From NCBI GenBank assembly GCA_900768845.1, contig CAAGEK010000008.1:37253-101252 (forward strand): a stretch of DNA of 64,000 nucleotides. Direction: 5' to 3'. Below the pieces are notes generated by a model that saw nothing but the letters and a program-made list of their open reading frames with translations, did not search any database and had not been told where the DNA came from. Of the stretch, positions 54,350 to 63,439 are shown in pieces (positions within the stretch are counted from its first letter, which is position 1; each line of letters starts with the position of its first letter). A program made the position numbers and the translations under genes. Source of the stretch: Alphaproteobacteria bacterium (GTDB lineage Bacteria > Pseudomonadota > Alphaproteobacteria > CAAGCB01 > CAG-977).

Positions 54350-55156
54350 TTATTTTTGAAAAATGTGAACGTCGTTTTGCGGGAAGGGGAAAGTCAACCC
54401 CGCTTTTTCGATTTCTGTTTTGATCGTTTTGTTCGTATCCCATTGTGTCTGCCAGAAATCTTCGTTTTTCACCCAAGCGCGCATTTCGATGTTGACCGAG
54501 CTGTCCGCCAGAGTTTTCAAGAAAATTTGCGGCTCGGGATTTTTCAGGAAACGGGGGTCTGCGGCGATGATTTTTTGCAAGACTTCAAACGCCGTGTCAA
54601 TCGAATCACCGTAAGATATGCCGATGACGATGCTCAGGCGGCGCAAAGGGTTGTGCGAATAATTTTTGACGGGGGCTCCCCACAACACGCCGTTCGGAAC
54701 GGTAATGTCGACGCCGTCCGATGTTTCCAGCAACGTTACGAACAGGTTTATTTCCCTGATTTTTCCGCCGACGGAGGGCGTTTCGATATAATCCCCGTTT
54801 TTAAAAGGCCGCAAAATCAGCAAAATCAACCCTGCGGCAATGTTTGACAGCGTGTCTTTCAATGCCAGACCGACGGCGATTCCCGCCGCGCCCAACAATG
54901 CGAAAACGCCTGTCGTATCAACGCCGAAAAAGTTCAATATGAACAACGCCGCCGTCGCATAAATGCCATACTTTGTAACCGTCCGGCACAACGGAAATAC
55001 CGTGCCGTCCAATTTGGGAATTTTGGCAAACGCCGTTTCCATCGCTCTTTCCGCCAGACGGACGGCGATTCGCGCTCCGATCAACGTGATGACACTGAGA
55101 ACCGTTGAATATAAAAGGGGGTGCAGACCCGAAAAAAAATTATGAATGCCTGACAT
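54350..55156 (-). CDS. MscS family mechanosensitive channel
   Basis: 268 residues, three membrane segments, with the pore helix and beta-domain region GLALKDTLSNIAAGLILLILRPFKNGDYIE and later TVPNGVLWG. This is the short MscS type (E. coli MscS 286). It opens on membrane tension to release solutes during hypo-osmotic shock. Monocistronic with its own terminator. Confidence 0.93.
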   Translation of the reverse strand: MSGIHNFFSGLHPLLYSTVLSVITLIGARIAVRLAERAMETAFAKIPKLDGTVFPLCRTVTKYGIYATAALFILNFFGVDTTGVFALLGAAGIAVGLALKDTLSNIAAGLILLILRPFKNGDYIETPSVGGKIREINLFVTLLETSDGVDITVPNGVLWGAPVKNYSHNPLRRLSIVIGISYGDSIDTAFEVLQKIIAADPRFLKNPEPQIFLKTLADSSVNIEMRAWVKNEDFWQTQWDTNKTIKTEIEKAGLTFPFPQNDVHIFQK

Positions 55157-55239
55157 GGATTTTCTCCGTTTTATGTTTGACGACGGTATTCAGGATACTT
55201 CTTTTCAGGGGCGGTTGGAACCACGCCTTTCGGCCTGTT

Positions 55240-55779
55240 TTACCGTCTTTTCCCGTTTTTCCGGAGTTTCAGGCGTGTTTTGGCCTCTTGCGTCCTTTTC
55301 TTTTCCAGTTCCATGAAATTGCACGAATGTGTTTTTTTGTTCCATTTAATGTCAAGGCTTTGGCACATTCTGATTTCTCTGGCCTTTTCCATGGCGGGCA
55401 GGACGAAATTGACGCTTTCGCCGGTCAGCACCAAAAAAGCGACGAACAGCGGCGCGGCCAGATTCATCAAAAGGCTTTCGGATTTGATGAACAGAACGTA
55501 ACACGCAAAAGCCCCCGTGGCGTAAACGGCGACTTGGAAAATCATGGCGGCCCACATCTGGCGTTCCGCTCCGTCCTGATTTTCAAACTCCGGTTCCGAC
55601 GGATAGGCCGTCAGCGTTTCGGCGAAAGCGAAGGGAACGTCCGCCCACACCTGTAACGTTCTGAACCCCTGCCAAAACAGCAACAGGATGTTCAAAACAA
55701 ATAAAACGGCGTGGAAAATCCTGACGGAGCCGGATGCTTTTGTATAAGACGAAGCGTTTTTCAACAGCGTTCCCCGCAT
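55240..55779 (-). CDS. Membrane protein of unknown function
   Basis: 179 residues. About four hydrophobic segments (near residues 22-42, 78-98, 105-120) and a strongly basic C-terminal tail ending KLRKNGKRR. Two cysteines lie in the tail (MCQSLDIKW and HSCNF). I do not recognise a family. It lies between the MscS and GDH genes, divergent from the latter, and has plausible core-like codon use. Confidence 0.6.
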   Translation of the reverse strand: MRGTLLKNASSYTKASGSVRIFHAVLFVLNILLLFWQGFRTLQVWADVPFAFAETLTAYPSEPEFENQDGAERQMWAAMIFQVAVYATGAFACYVLFIKSESLLMNLAAPLFVAFLVLTGESVNFVLPAMEKAREIRMCQSLDIKWNKKTHSCNFMELEKKRTQEAKTRLKLRKNGKRR

Positions 55780-55909
55780 TAATTTTTATATATTTTTAAC
55801 CTTTATCGAAACGGAAAGAAAGGATAAAACGGATCGCCCGTAAAAATGCTTGTCGTTCGCGCCGCGTGAGTATATTTTCTAGGGGATTTTAATTTTAGAG
55901 GAAACGCTG

Positions 55910-58234
55910 ATGAATCCTTCACAGAAAGAATTTTTGTTGAATGCGTTTGCATCCTACATCCGTCAAACGACCATTGCGACCAAAGGAGCCGTTATGGAAG
56001 CGTATGCGGCGCATCCGGAATTAACGCAAGACCTGTTGGCCTATTTTGAAGCGAAGTTCGATCCCGACCGGACGGCGTCAAAGGAAGAGTTGGACAAGGC
56101 GGAGGCGGACATTGCGGCGAAAATGCCGAACAATCCGTCGGCCAAGGCCGTCTTTTCCGTTTTAAAAGCGATGGTGCGCACGAATTTTTATCAGAACAGG
56201 GACGGCTACGTTTCTTTTAAATTTCTCAGCGCACGGATTTCCGGATTGCCGAAACCCGTTCCGATGGCGGAAATCTTTGTTTATTCCGATGCCGTCGACG
56301 CCATCCACCTGCGTTTCGGAAAGATTGCCCGCGGCGGCATCCGCTGGTCCGACCGCAAAGAGGATTTCAGAACCGAAGTCCTCAGTTTGGTCAAAGCCCA
56401 GCAGGTTAAAAACGTCGTTATCGTTCCCGTCGGTTCAAAAGGCGGCTTTTTCCCGAAACATCCGCCCGAAAACGCGGACAGGAAAGCGTTGACGGCCAAT
56501 GCCGTCGATTGCTATAAAACGTTGATTCGCGGAATGTTGGACATTACGGACAATATTAAATCCGGACGGATCGTCCGACCCGAACGCGTCGTGTGCTATG
56601 ACGGCGAAGATCCGTATCTGGTGGTTGCCGCCGACAAGGGGACGGCGGAATTTTCCGATTATGCGAACGCTTTGTCCGCGGAATACGGTTTCTGGTTGGG
56701 CGACGCTTTCGCTTCGGGCGGTTCGGCGGGCTACAGTCACAAAGGCATGGCGATTACGGCCAAAGGGTCGTGGGAAAGCGTCATGCGCCATTTTTCCGAG
56801 ATGGGACGCGATTGCCAGAACGAAGACTTCACCTGCGTCGGCGTCGGCAGCATGGCGGGCGACGTTTACGGCAACGCGATGTTGTTGTCCAAGCATATCA
56901 AGCTGATTGCCGCGGTCAACCATTCCAATATTTTTGTCGACCCGAACCCCGATATTGCCGTTTCTTTCAAGGAACGCGAACGTTTGTTCAAAGACGAAGC
57001 GGGTTGGAGTGCTTATGATCGTTCCCTGTTGTCTGCAGGCGGCGCGATTTACGACCGCAAGGCCGCAAGCGTCGAATTGTCCGAAGAGGCTTGCAAGGCT
57101 TTGGGGACGGCAAAACGCACGATGACTCCGGACGAACTGGTCAAAACGATTTTGAAAGCTCCCGTCGACTTGCTTTATTTCGGCGGAATCGGCACATATG
57201 TCAAGTCTTCGTCGGAAACCCAGCTGGAAGCCAAAGACGCGGCGAATGCGCCGTGCCGTATCGACGCTCCCGAATTGCGGGCGAAAGTCGTGGCCGAAGG
57301 AGCGAATTTGGGAATGACACAGCGCGCCCGTATCGAATATGCGCAAAACGGCGGCCGTTTGAATACCGACGCCGTTGACAATTCGGGCGGCGTCGATTGT
57401 TCGGATCATGAAGTCAACATCAAAATCATGCTGAACGCGGTCATGGCGGAAGGACGGTTGACATTTGACGAACGCAACGCGTTGTTGCGTTCGATGACGG
57501 ACGACGTCGCCGCTTTGGTGTTAAAGGACAACTATCAGCAAAACCGTATCATTTCCTATATGCTTCACCGCGGGGCGAAGAGCATTCCCGGAAATAAGAA
57601 GCTGATGGCGCGTTTGGAAAAATCGGGGCGTTTGGATCGCGCTTTGGAATTTTTGCCGACGGATGCGGAAATGGACGCCCGCTTTACGCAAGGCAAGGGG
57701 TTGACCCGTCCCGAATTGTGCGTTTTGATGGCGTATGCGAAAATGTCGCTGTTCGATCATATTTTGAACAGCGACCTGCCCGATGATTCCGTGATGGCCC
57801 GGGATGTGTTGCTGTCGTACTTCCCGCCCGTTTTGCAAACGCAATGGCGCGACGACGCTTTGAAACATCAGTTGCGCCGTGAAATTTCCTCGACGGTTTT
57901 GGCAAACAACCTTGTCAACCGTGTCAGTGTGAACTTCGTCGGAAAAATGCGTCAGGAATGTTCGGCTTCCGTCGCCGAAGTCGCCAAAGCTTATTTGGTG
58001 GTGGCGATGGCGTATGACACCGAAAGCCTGTTTGCAATGATTGAAGCCAAAAGCGGCCGGATTTCGGCTAAAGAGGAAGGCAATTTGACGCGTATGCTGG
58101 TTTTGGAAATCGAAAATATGGTGCTGACTTTGTTGCGCCGCGGATTGGAAGGCGACGTCGAGGAAGAAGCGCGTATTCTGGCTTCCCGTCCCGATGAAAA
58201 ATTTGCGGCGGTTCGTGCGGCTTTGTCGGCCTGA
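55910..58234 (+). CDS. NAD-specific glutamate dehydrogenase, short form
   Basis: 774 residues. It matches the C-terminal catalytic half of the large bacterial NAD-GDH family, with GGIRWSDRKEDFRTEVLSL, VPVGSKGGFFPK and VGVGSMAGDVYGNAML. The usual enzyme has about 1600 residues with N-terminal regulatory (ACT-like) regions; those are absent. AGAGGAAA before ATG 55910 and 130 bases of ordinary upstream DNA argue that this is a natural short start, not a broken gene. It converts glutamate to 2-oxoglutarate and ammonia. Loss of the regulatory half suggests altered control. Confidence 0.88.
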   Translation: MNPSQKEFLLNAFASYIRQTTIATKGAVMEAYAAHPELTQDLLAYFEAKFDPDRTASKEELDKAEADIAAKMPNNPSAKAVFSVLKAMVRTNFYQNRDGYVSFKFLSARISGLPKPVPMAEIFVYSDAVDAIHLRFGKIARGGIRWSDRKEDFRTEVLSLVKAQQVKNVVIVPVGSKGGFFPKHPPENADRKALTANAVDCYKTLIRGMLDITDNIKSGRIVRPERVVCYDGEDPYLVVAADKGTAEFSDYANALSAEYGFWLGDAFASGGSAGYSHKGMAITAKGSWESVMRHFSEMGRDCQNEDFTCVGVGSMAGDVYGNAMLLSKHIKLIAAVNHSNIFVDPNPDIAVSFKERERLFKDEAGWSAYDRSLLSAGGAIYDRKAASVELSEEACKALGTAKRTMTPDELVKTILKAPVDLLYFGGIGTYVKSSSETQLEAKDAANAPCRIDAPELRAKVVAEGANLGMTQRARIEYAQNGGRLNTDAVDNSGGVDCSDHEVNIKIMLNAVMAEGRLTFDERNALLRSMTDDVAALVLKDNYQQNRIISYMLHRGAKSIPGNKKLMARLEKSGRLDRALEFLPTDAEMDARFTQGKGLTRPELCVLMAYAKMSLFDHILNSDLPDDSVMARDVLLSYFPPVLQTQWRDDALKHQLRREISSTVLANNLVNRVSVNFVGKMRQECSASVAEVAKAYLVVAMAYDTESLFAMIEAKSGRISAKEEGNLTRMLVLEIENMVLTLLRRGLEGDVEEEARILASRPDEKFAAVRAALSA

Positions 58235-58252
58235 TCGCATTTATCTTAATCA

Positions 58253-58284
58253 AGCCCCGACTCGTTACGAATCGGGGCTTTTTC
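58253..58284 (+). terminator. Terminator after NAD-GDH
   Basis: AGCCCCGA (58253-58260) pairs with TCGGGGCT (58272-58279), followed by TTTTT. Confidence 0.88.
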
Positions 58285-58448
58285 AGCTTTTTAAAGTCTT
58301 TCTTCGGAAAACGGCTTTCTTTTTTTGAGTTTGTTTTGTCCGAAAAATATAAACCGTTTAAAGAAAAGATTAACGCATTATGGTTGAAATATGGCAAAAA
58401 TAAGGCAAAAAAGAAAAGAAGACTACACAAAACCTGTTTTTTGTGTTA

Positions 58449-58502
58449 TATAATAAAACTGTGATGAACGGGAAGCCGTTAAAGCCGGCTTCTTATTTTT
58501 TT
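58449..58502 (+). promoter_or_regulatory. Leader region of carD with internal terminator
   Basis: TATAAT (58449-58454) could be a -10 box, though no good -35 is seen. It is followed after 17 bases by a hairpin GAAGCCG (58472-58478)/CGGCTTC (58486-58492) and a T run. The carD start codon is about 90 bases farther. This may be an attenuator, or the end of a short separate RNA. The remaining 58285-58595 holds no gene. Confidence 0.5.
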
Positions 58503-58595
58503 GCGGCAAAAAAAGGATGTATGCCGTTTTTTATTAGGAAAGAACGGCTTTCCCCGCCGCAATTGTGCAATTTTCAATAAGATGGGAAAATTGAA

Positions 58596-59096
58596 ATGTC
58601 CAAAGAAACATCTTTTTCCGCCGGTGATTTTGTCGTCTATCCCGCACACGGCGTCGGTAAAGTTTTAAGTATCACCAAAGATACCGTCGCAGGGCAGGAA
58701 TTGGAGTTGATTGCCGTTCACTTTGACAAAGACCGCATGACCTTGCGCGTTCCGATGATCAAAGCGAAAAACTCGGGGTTGCGCAAGCTGTCCAATCGCA
58801 CCGTTATGGACACGGCTTTGGAAACCTTGAAGAGCAAGACGAAGGCGAAACGTGCCATGTGGAGCCGCCGTGCTCAGGAATACGAAGCAAAAATCAATTC
58901 GGGCGATCCGATTTCAATTGCCGAAGTCGTGCGCGATTTATACCGTTCGCAGGCTCAGTCGGATCAGTCGTACAGCGAACGCCAGATTTATGAACAGGCT
59001 TTGGATCGGTTGGCGAACGAGCTTGCCGCTTTGGAAAAAACGAATACGCAGGATGCTACGACGAAATTGTGCGATATCCTGCAATTAGCCGGTTGA
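58596..59096 (+). CDS. carD: CarD family transcriptional regulator
   Basis: 166 residues. The N-terminal Tudor-like RNA-polymerase interaction domain begins FSAGDFVVYPAHGVGKVLSI, and the helical C-terminal part has RAMWSRRAQEYEAKINSGDP. CarD/CdnL proteins bind the RNA polymerase beta subunit and stabilise open complexes at rRNA and other promoters; they are general in Alphaproteobacteria. GGGAAAA precedes the ATG and a strong terminator follows. Confidence 0.93.
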   Translation: MSKETSFSAGDFVVYPAHGVGKVLSITKDTVAGQELELIAVHFDKDRMTLRVPMIKAKNSGLRKLSNRTVMDTALETLKSKTKAKRAMWSRRAQEYEAKINSGDPISIAEVVRDLYRSQAQSDQSYSERQIYEQALDRLANELAALEKTNTQDATTKLCDILQLAG

Positions 59097-59112
59097 TTTC
59101 CGGTTTCCCGAT

Positions 59113-59143
59113 AAAAACCTCCCTCATCTCAGGGAGGTTTTTT
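59113..59143 (+). terminator. Terminator after carD
   Basis: AAAACCTCCCT, loop CATCTC (59125-59130), AGGGAGGTTTTTT. Confidence 0.92.
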
Positions 59144-59922
59144 GTGTCCGCTTACGGGGCGGAGGGAGTTTATATTTTTCGTACTTGAATATCTGCAACC
59201 GGAAAGTCCGCTGAAGAGGACTTCGCGGAAAACGGGGGGCAGGAAAATGTGCTAGTGACCTCTCGAGCGTTCAGAGTAACGATGCTCCGGTTCAGGAATG
59301 TCGGCGAATGAGGGGGCGGAGAGCGGTGCAAACTTTCAATCGGCGATGCGCTGAAAAGCGGAGCGGAATTTTTCCGCCCCGTCGCCTGTATCGTTTTCTT
59401 ATACGAAAAGAAACGGCAAGCTTAAACATGACTCCTTCCGTGCGGAAACTTTACCGCGTCGTGACGGGGGATTTTCATATCCTGAACCCGTGAAAAAGCA
59501 GTGAGAGAGTTCTTTCCGAGGTAAAAAATCCGGTTTTCCCGTGCCTGATTTTTTTCATCCGCTTTGAAGCCGCCGAATGCGTTTCCTTTCGGAAGGGGAT
59601 TCAAAATCCGCAAATTTTTACGGGACGGGAATTTCAGCTGAAGCGTTGCAGAAAAGTTTGATATCAGATAAGTATCGCCGGCGGTTTCTGTACAATTTAT
59701 GCACTTTGTACGGACGCGGCACAGGGAAAGGCCTTCGGAACGATGTGAAAACGCTCACCTCGCTTTCCGTGCCGGTTTCGCTTTAATGTAAAAAATCATG
59801 AAATAAACTCGGATTTCTTTTTTGTGACTGGTGCAATCCGCGGACTTTTGTATTTTAAACATCCGACCATTGACAAGATAAACCCGAAAATTAAACTGCC
59901 ACGATAAAACGGGAGAGAAAAA
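59144..59922. other. Long gene-free stretch
   Basis: About 780 bases with no convincing coding frame. It contains GC-rich, pairing-prone sequence (for example AAGTCC/GGACTT near 59204-59222) in 59200-59420 that might be an RNA gene or decayed DNA. I could not match it to RNase P, tmRNA, 6S or SRP RNA. The promoter of the next gene lies at its right end. Confidence 0.4.
59870..59897 (+). promoter_or_regulatory. Candidate promoter of the RibD-like gene
   Basis: TTGACA (59870-59875) and TAAACT (59892-59897), 16-base spacing, 25 bases before the start codon. Confidence 0.5.
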
Positions 59923-60453
59923 ATGAGAAAGATCAGGCTGTTTATTGCAATGAGTCTGGACGGATACATTGCGGATCGTTCCGGCCGTGTCGATTGGTTA
60001 AACGGACAAGGTAACGACGATGAAACTATTGATACATATTCCGAATTTGTAAAAAATATTGATACGGTTTTAATGGGGTGGAATACTTATAATCAGATTG
60101 TTACGGAACTTTCCCCTGAAAAGTGGGTTTATGATGATTTTATTACTTATGTCATTACCCATAAAGAAATCTCTTCTTGCGAAAAAATCCGGTTTACAAA
60201 TACCTCTCCCGTAAATTTAGTAAAAAAGCTAAAACAAGAAAATGGAAAAGATATATGGATTTGCGGCGGTGCTACTATTGTTCAACAGTTGGTAAATGAA
60301 AATTTAATCGATTACTATCAAATAACAATCATTCCGATCCTTTTAGGAGCCGGTATTCGGCTTTTTGAAAGCATGGAATCCAAAATTAATCTGAAACTGC
60401 TCGCGACACAATCTTATAATGGTATGGTTGATTTAACTTATGCCGGAAAATAA
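59923..60453 (+). CDS. Dihydrofolate reductase/RibD C-terminal family protein
   Basis: 176 residues. It opens with RKIRLFIAMSLDGYIADRSGRVDWL, the usual start of RibD_C/YyaP-type reductases, and ends with ITIIPILLGAGIRLFE, a family signature. GGGAGAG precedes ATG 59923. Such proteins use NADPH on unknown substrates and are not classic DHFR (FolA). Base composition is AT-richer than the core, so it may have arrived with the accessory region. Confidence 0.85.
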   Translation: MRKIRLFIAMSLDGYIADRSGRVDWLNGQGNDDETIDTYSEFVKNIDTVLMGWNTYNQIVTELSPEKWVYDDFITYVITHKEISSCEKIRFTNTSPVNLVKKLKQENGKDIWICGGATIVQQLVNENLIDYYQITIIPILLGAGIRLFESMESKINLKLLATQSYNGMVDLTYAGK

Positions 60454-60573
60454 ACTAAACGGTGTATAGATTCTATCATAATCTCAGAAATCCGACGGAA
60501 TTAGAGCTGTATCAAATGTTTATAAATGCTTCGTATAACAAGCGGGAAACGGATCTACAGCCCTATCGATTTA

Positions 60574-60581
60574 TAAAAAAT
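60574..60581 (+). repeat. Left target-site duplication TAAAAAAT
   Basis: Eight bases directly outside the left inverted repeat, identical to 63431-63438 outside the right one. Confidence 0.8.
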
Positions 60582-60617
60582 CGGAATAGTCCCTTTTCAT
60601 AGAGTGGTCTGATAACC
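60582..60617 (+). repeat. Left terminal inverted repeat
   Basis: Begins CGGAATAGTCCCTTTTCAT and continues AGAGTGGTCTGATAACC; differs from the right end at four positions. Confidence 0.85.
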
Positions 60618-60699
60618 AATCAACATATTGATTTACTATATACAACAAATAATGTCGTATTAGTTTGTTATTCTATCCATATAAATAAGGAGAAAAGAT

Positions 60700-60852
60700 A
60701 TGGATGGAAAACAGTTCAACATATTATTCCCGAATGATGAAGCAGTAATCCACTACATCATCAACAAATGTTTCAATGGAATTATTAAGTGTCAATATCC
60801 TTGTGCATTTTCGCCTGTTGAGTATAGAAGCCGAAAAGCAAGGAAATTCTAA
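60700..60852 (+). pseudogene. N-terminal remnant of an IS1595-like transposase
   Basis: AAGGAGA precedes ATG 60700. The 50 codons start MDGKQFNILFPNDEAVIHYI and continue with a Cys pair (IIKCQYPC) and YRSRK, resembling the N-terminal zinc-binding region of IS1595 transposases. It stops at 60850 and no catalytic domain follows. Likeness is by pattern only, over a short span. Confidence 0.55.
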
Positions 60853-60934
60853 GCAGATATGCTGATGTTGATTTTGGAAATTTATGTCTGTATGATTGAA
60901 AAAATATTGACTGCTTTTTGTGTAAGGAACGCCT

Positions 60935-63361
60935 GTGCCCAAAACCTATAAAGAAAAAGAAGAAGCCGTTAAGAACAAAGTCGGCAATTTATATTTCAGA
61001 GATTTTGATTGCACTAATATCCTGGGGAACATTGATTTTAGTGTAGCAGAAAAAAATGATACGCTTGGTTTGTTTAACGATATTTTTGATAGGCAGTATT
61101 TTTTATGGGCGGAAGCCAAACGAGATAATACAACAAGCATAGAAGATATGTTTGTTCAGTTAATTCTTACAATCGGAATAAGCAAATTTATAAAGCATGT
61201 TATTCCGCCTATGTTTTTGGGGATATTTAATGATGAAGAAATTTCATTCATACCATATGAACAAACACAATTCATCTTTTCAATGAATGATTTTGATTGG
61301 TCGAAGGTTAAAACGCCCTCAAATTACGAATCTGAAATGTTTAAAAAAGCTAAAGCTATTTTGGCTGATTATATTTCAAAAGATAAACGGTTTAATTTTC
61401 ACTTCAGAAATTCAGATACCGATGAAATTGATATTGGTGTCGATAAAGAACTCAAGAAATTCATCGCTAAAAACTTTAAAACAAATTTGAAATCAAAAGA
61501 ACTTGGTATTGAAATCAACAAAAGCAATTTTATATCCGTATATTCCCGTTGGCTAAAAGAAGTTAAAGATACAATCGCTCTTGATTGGAATACAGCAAGA
61601 ACGAAAAATGTCTTTGATACTGATTTTTATCTTGCTGATTTGCTTTCAAAAAACAATGAAGCCATAAAAGATGATTTATTTGTAACGTTACACAATGACC
61701 ATTATTGTTTTAATCGTAAAAAAACAGAATTAGGTGAACAATCATTTACAGTTTCTTTTAAAGATAAAGGAAAAGCTCATTCATCTTTTTGGATGAGATA
61801 TAAACGACCACCCGAAGCATCCAGATGCGCTTATATTTTAGACCATCGGGATTTGCTTGTCCCACAAGATGTCCGTGAAATCAAAGGGGCTTATTTTACA
61901 CCACAAATATGGGTTGAAAAATCGCAAGAATATCTGGCATCTGTTTTAGGTGAAAACTGGCAGAATGAATATTATATCTGGGATTGCTGTGCCGGAACAG
62001 GAAATATGGAAAACGGCTTAACAAACAAATATCGTATTTGGGCAAGCACTATCGACCAAGCAGATGTCGATGTTATGAAAGACCGTATCAAAAACGGTGC
62101 TAATTTGTTAGAAAGTCATGTGTTTCAGATGGATTTTCTTAACGATGAATTTGCTGATAAGTGTCCGCAGGATTTATTAGACATTTTAAATGATCCTGAA
62201 AAAAGAAAGAAACTTATAATTTACATCAATCCTCCATATAAAGAAGCGACAACAGCGACTACTGTAACAGGAAACGGTCAAAATAGAAGTAATGTAGCTA
62301 CCTCTAATAGAACGTATAGTTTGTATAAAAATGAATTGGGAAAATCCAGCAATGAATTATTTGCTCAATTTTTTATGCGTATTTATAAAGAAATTCCCGA
62401 TTGCATACTTGGAGAATTTTCAACTTTGAAAATTCTCCAAGCCGGTAATTTCAAAAAATTCAGAGAGGTTTTTTTAGCTGAATTGAAAAATATGTTTGTT
62501 GTTCCGGCTGATACGTTTGACAATGTTGATGGTCAATTTCCTATTGGCTTTATGATATGGGATACAAGTAGAAAAGAAAGATTCAAACAATTTTCATCCG
62601 ATGTTTATGATAAAAACGGCGATAAATTGTTAAAGAAAACTTTTCTCTCCCTTGATGAGTTTAAAGAAACAATAAACAGATGGATAAAGCAGTTTGACAT
62701 AAAAAAAGATGCCATCGGTTATATGGAAAATCCTGCCCCTGATTTTCAAAACAACAAATTTTTAAATATTTCAACGAATAAAGGAACTCGCCACGTTAAT
62801 TACATTTTTGCAAATGATAAGAATTTAATTCCAACATGTATATATTTTGCGGTTCGTTTATGTCTGAAGCATTTTTGGCTATATGATAGAGACCAGTATT
62901 TATGCCCGACAGATAATTGGAAAGCGGACAAAGAATTTCAAACAAACTGTCTGACATATACTTTGTTTCACGGACAAAACCGTGTTCAATCTAAATATGG
63001 TATCAACAAATGGATTCCGTTTACAGAACAGGATGTTGATGCCAAGAGCAATTTCCAAAGTAACTTTATGACCGATTATTTTAAAGAAAACAAACTTCAA
63101 TTCTCAGAAGAAGCTCAAGCTGTTTTTGATGCTGCTCGGGATTTATGGAAATATTATCATTCAATGCCTGATGCCAATCCTAATGCGTCTTATTATGATA
63201 TTCGTTTGTATTTTCAAGGAACAAATGAAAAGGGTGATATGAATAAGAAAAGCACGGATGAACATTATAATATCCTTTTATCAGCATTAAAGAATTCAAT
63301 GTCTGTTTTAGAAGCGCATATCGTTCCAAAAGTATATGAATATGGTTTTTTGTTGAAATAG
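60935..63361 (+). CDS. Fused restriction-modification enzyme (type IIG-like)
   Basis: 808 residues, GTG start with AAGGA upstream. The N-terminal domain has FLWAEAKRD with E60-x-K62, the mark of a PD-(D/E)xK nuclease. The methyltransferase part has AdoMet motif I CCAGTGNM (351-358) and catalytic INPPYKE with NPPY at 432-435, the gamma-class N6-adenine type. The remaining 350 residues probably form the DNA-recognition part. One chain could thus both cut and protect DNA. It is AT-rich and is the only intact gene within the transposon ends. It might also be a methyltransferase with an inactive nuclease domain. Confidence 0.75.
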   Translation: MPKTYKEKEEAVKNKVGNLYFRDFDCTNILGNIDFSVAEKNDTLGLFNDIFDRQYFLWAEAKRDNTTSIEDMFVQLILTIGISKFIKHVIPPMFLGIFNDEEISFIPYEQTQFIFSMNDFDWSKVKTPSNYESEMFKKAKAILADYISKDKRFNFHFRNSDTDEIDIGVDKELKKFIAKNFKTNLKSKELGIEINKSNFISVYSRWLKEVKDTIALDWNTARTKNVFDTDFYLADLLSKNNEAIKDDLFVTLHNDHYCFNRKKTELGEQSFTVSFKDKGKAHSSFWMRYKRPPEASRCAYILDHRDLLVPQDVREIKGAYFTPQIWVEKSQEYLASVLGENWQNEYYIWDCCAGTGNMENGLTNKYRIWASTIDQADVDVMKDRIKNGANLLESHVFQMDFLNDEFADKCPQDLLDILNDPEKRKKLIIYINPPYKEATTATTVTGNGQNRSNVATSNRTYSLYKNELGKSSNELFAQFFMRIYKEIPDCILGEFSTLKILQAGNFKKFREVFLAELKNMFVVPADTFDNVDGQFPIGFMIWDTSRKERFKQFSSDVYDKNGDKLLKKTFLSLDEFKETINRWIKQFDIKKDAIGYMENPAPDFQNNKFLNISTNKGTRHVNYIFANDKNLIPTCIYFAVRLCLKHFWLYDRDQYLCPTDNWKADKEFQTNCLTYTLFHGQNRVQSKYGINKWIPFTEQDVDAKSNFQSNFMTDYFKENKLQFSEEAQAVFDAARDLWKYYHSMPDANPNASYYDIRLYFQGTNEKGDMNKKSTDEHYNILLSALKNSMSVLEAHIVPKVYEYGFLLK

Positions 63362-63394
63362 ATTGATTGCTTTTGTGATTGCAATATGTAGAGT

Positions 63395-63430
63395 GGTTGC
63401 CGGACCACTCTACGAAAAGGGACTATTCCG
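63395..63430 (-). repeat. Right terminal inverted repeat
   Basis: Inverse copy of 60582-60617. It also contains part of a hairpin TAGAGTGGT/ACCACTCTA (63389-63412) that may stop transcription of the preceding gene. Confidence 0.85.
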
Positions 63431-63438
63431 TAAAAAAT
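63431..63438 (+). repeat. Right target-site duplication TAAAAAAT
   Basis: Exact copy of 60574-60581. Confidence 0.8.
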
Positions 63439-63439
63439 T

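Larger units (their letters stand above)
60582..63430 (+). mobile_element. IS1595-like transposon carrying a restriction-modification gene
   Basis: The ends 60582-60617 and 63395-63430 are inverted copies of each other, 32 of 36 bases identical, starting CGGAATAGTCCC. Exact 8-bp duplications flank them. Eight-base duplications are the rule for the IS1595 family, and the first internal gene fragment resembles the start of an IS1595 transposase. The remaining cargo is one large gene for a fused restriction-modification-like enzyme. With its transposase cut short, the element would need a transposase in trans. Family assignment is by pattern, not by search. Confidence 0.8.

Noticed and set aside
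59201..59210. GGAAAGTCCG, resembling the universal 5' motif of RNase P RNA
   Set aside because: No matching 3' motif or the rest of the conserved RNase P core is found around it; the ten bases alone are not enough.
59214..59235. Reading AEEDFAENG, reminiscent of a tmRNA tag
   Set aside because: No LAA or VAA end with stop, and no tRNA-like domain nearby.
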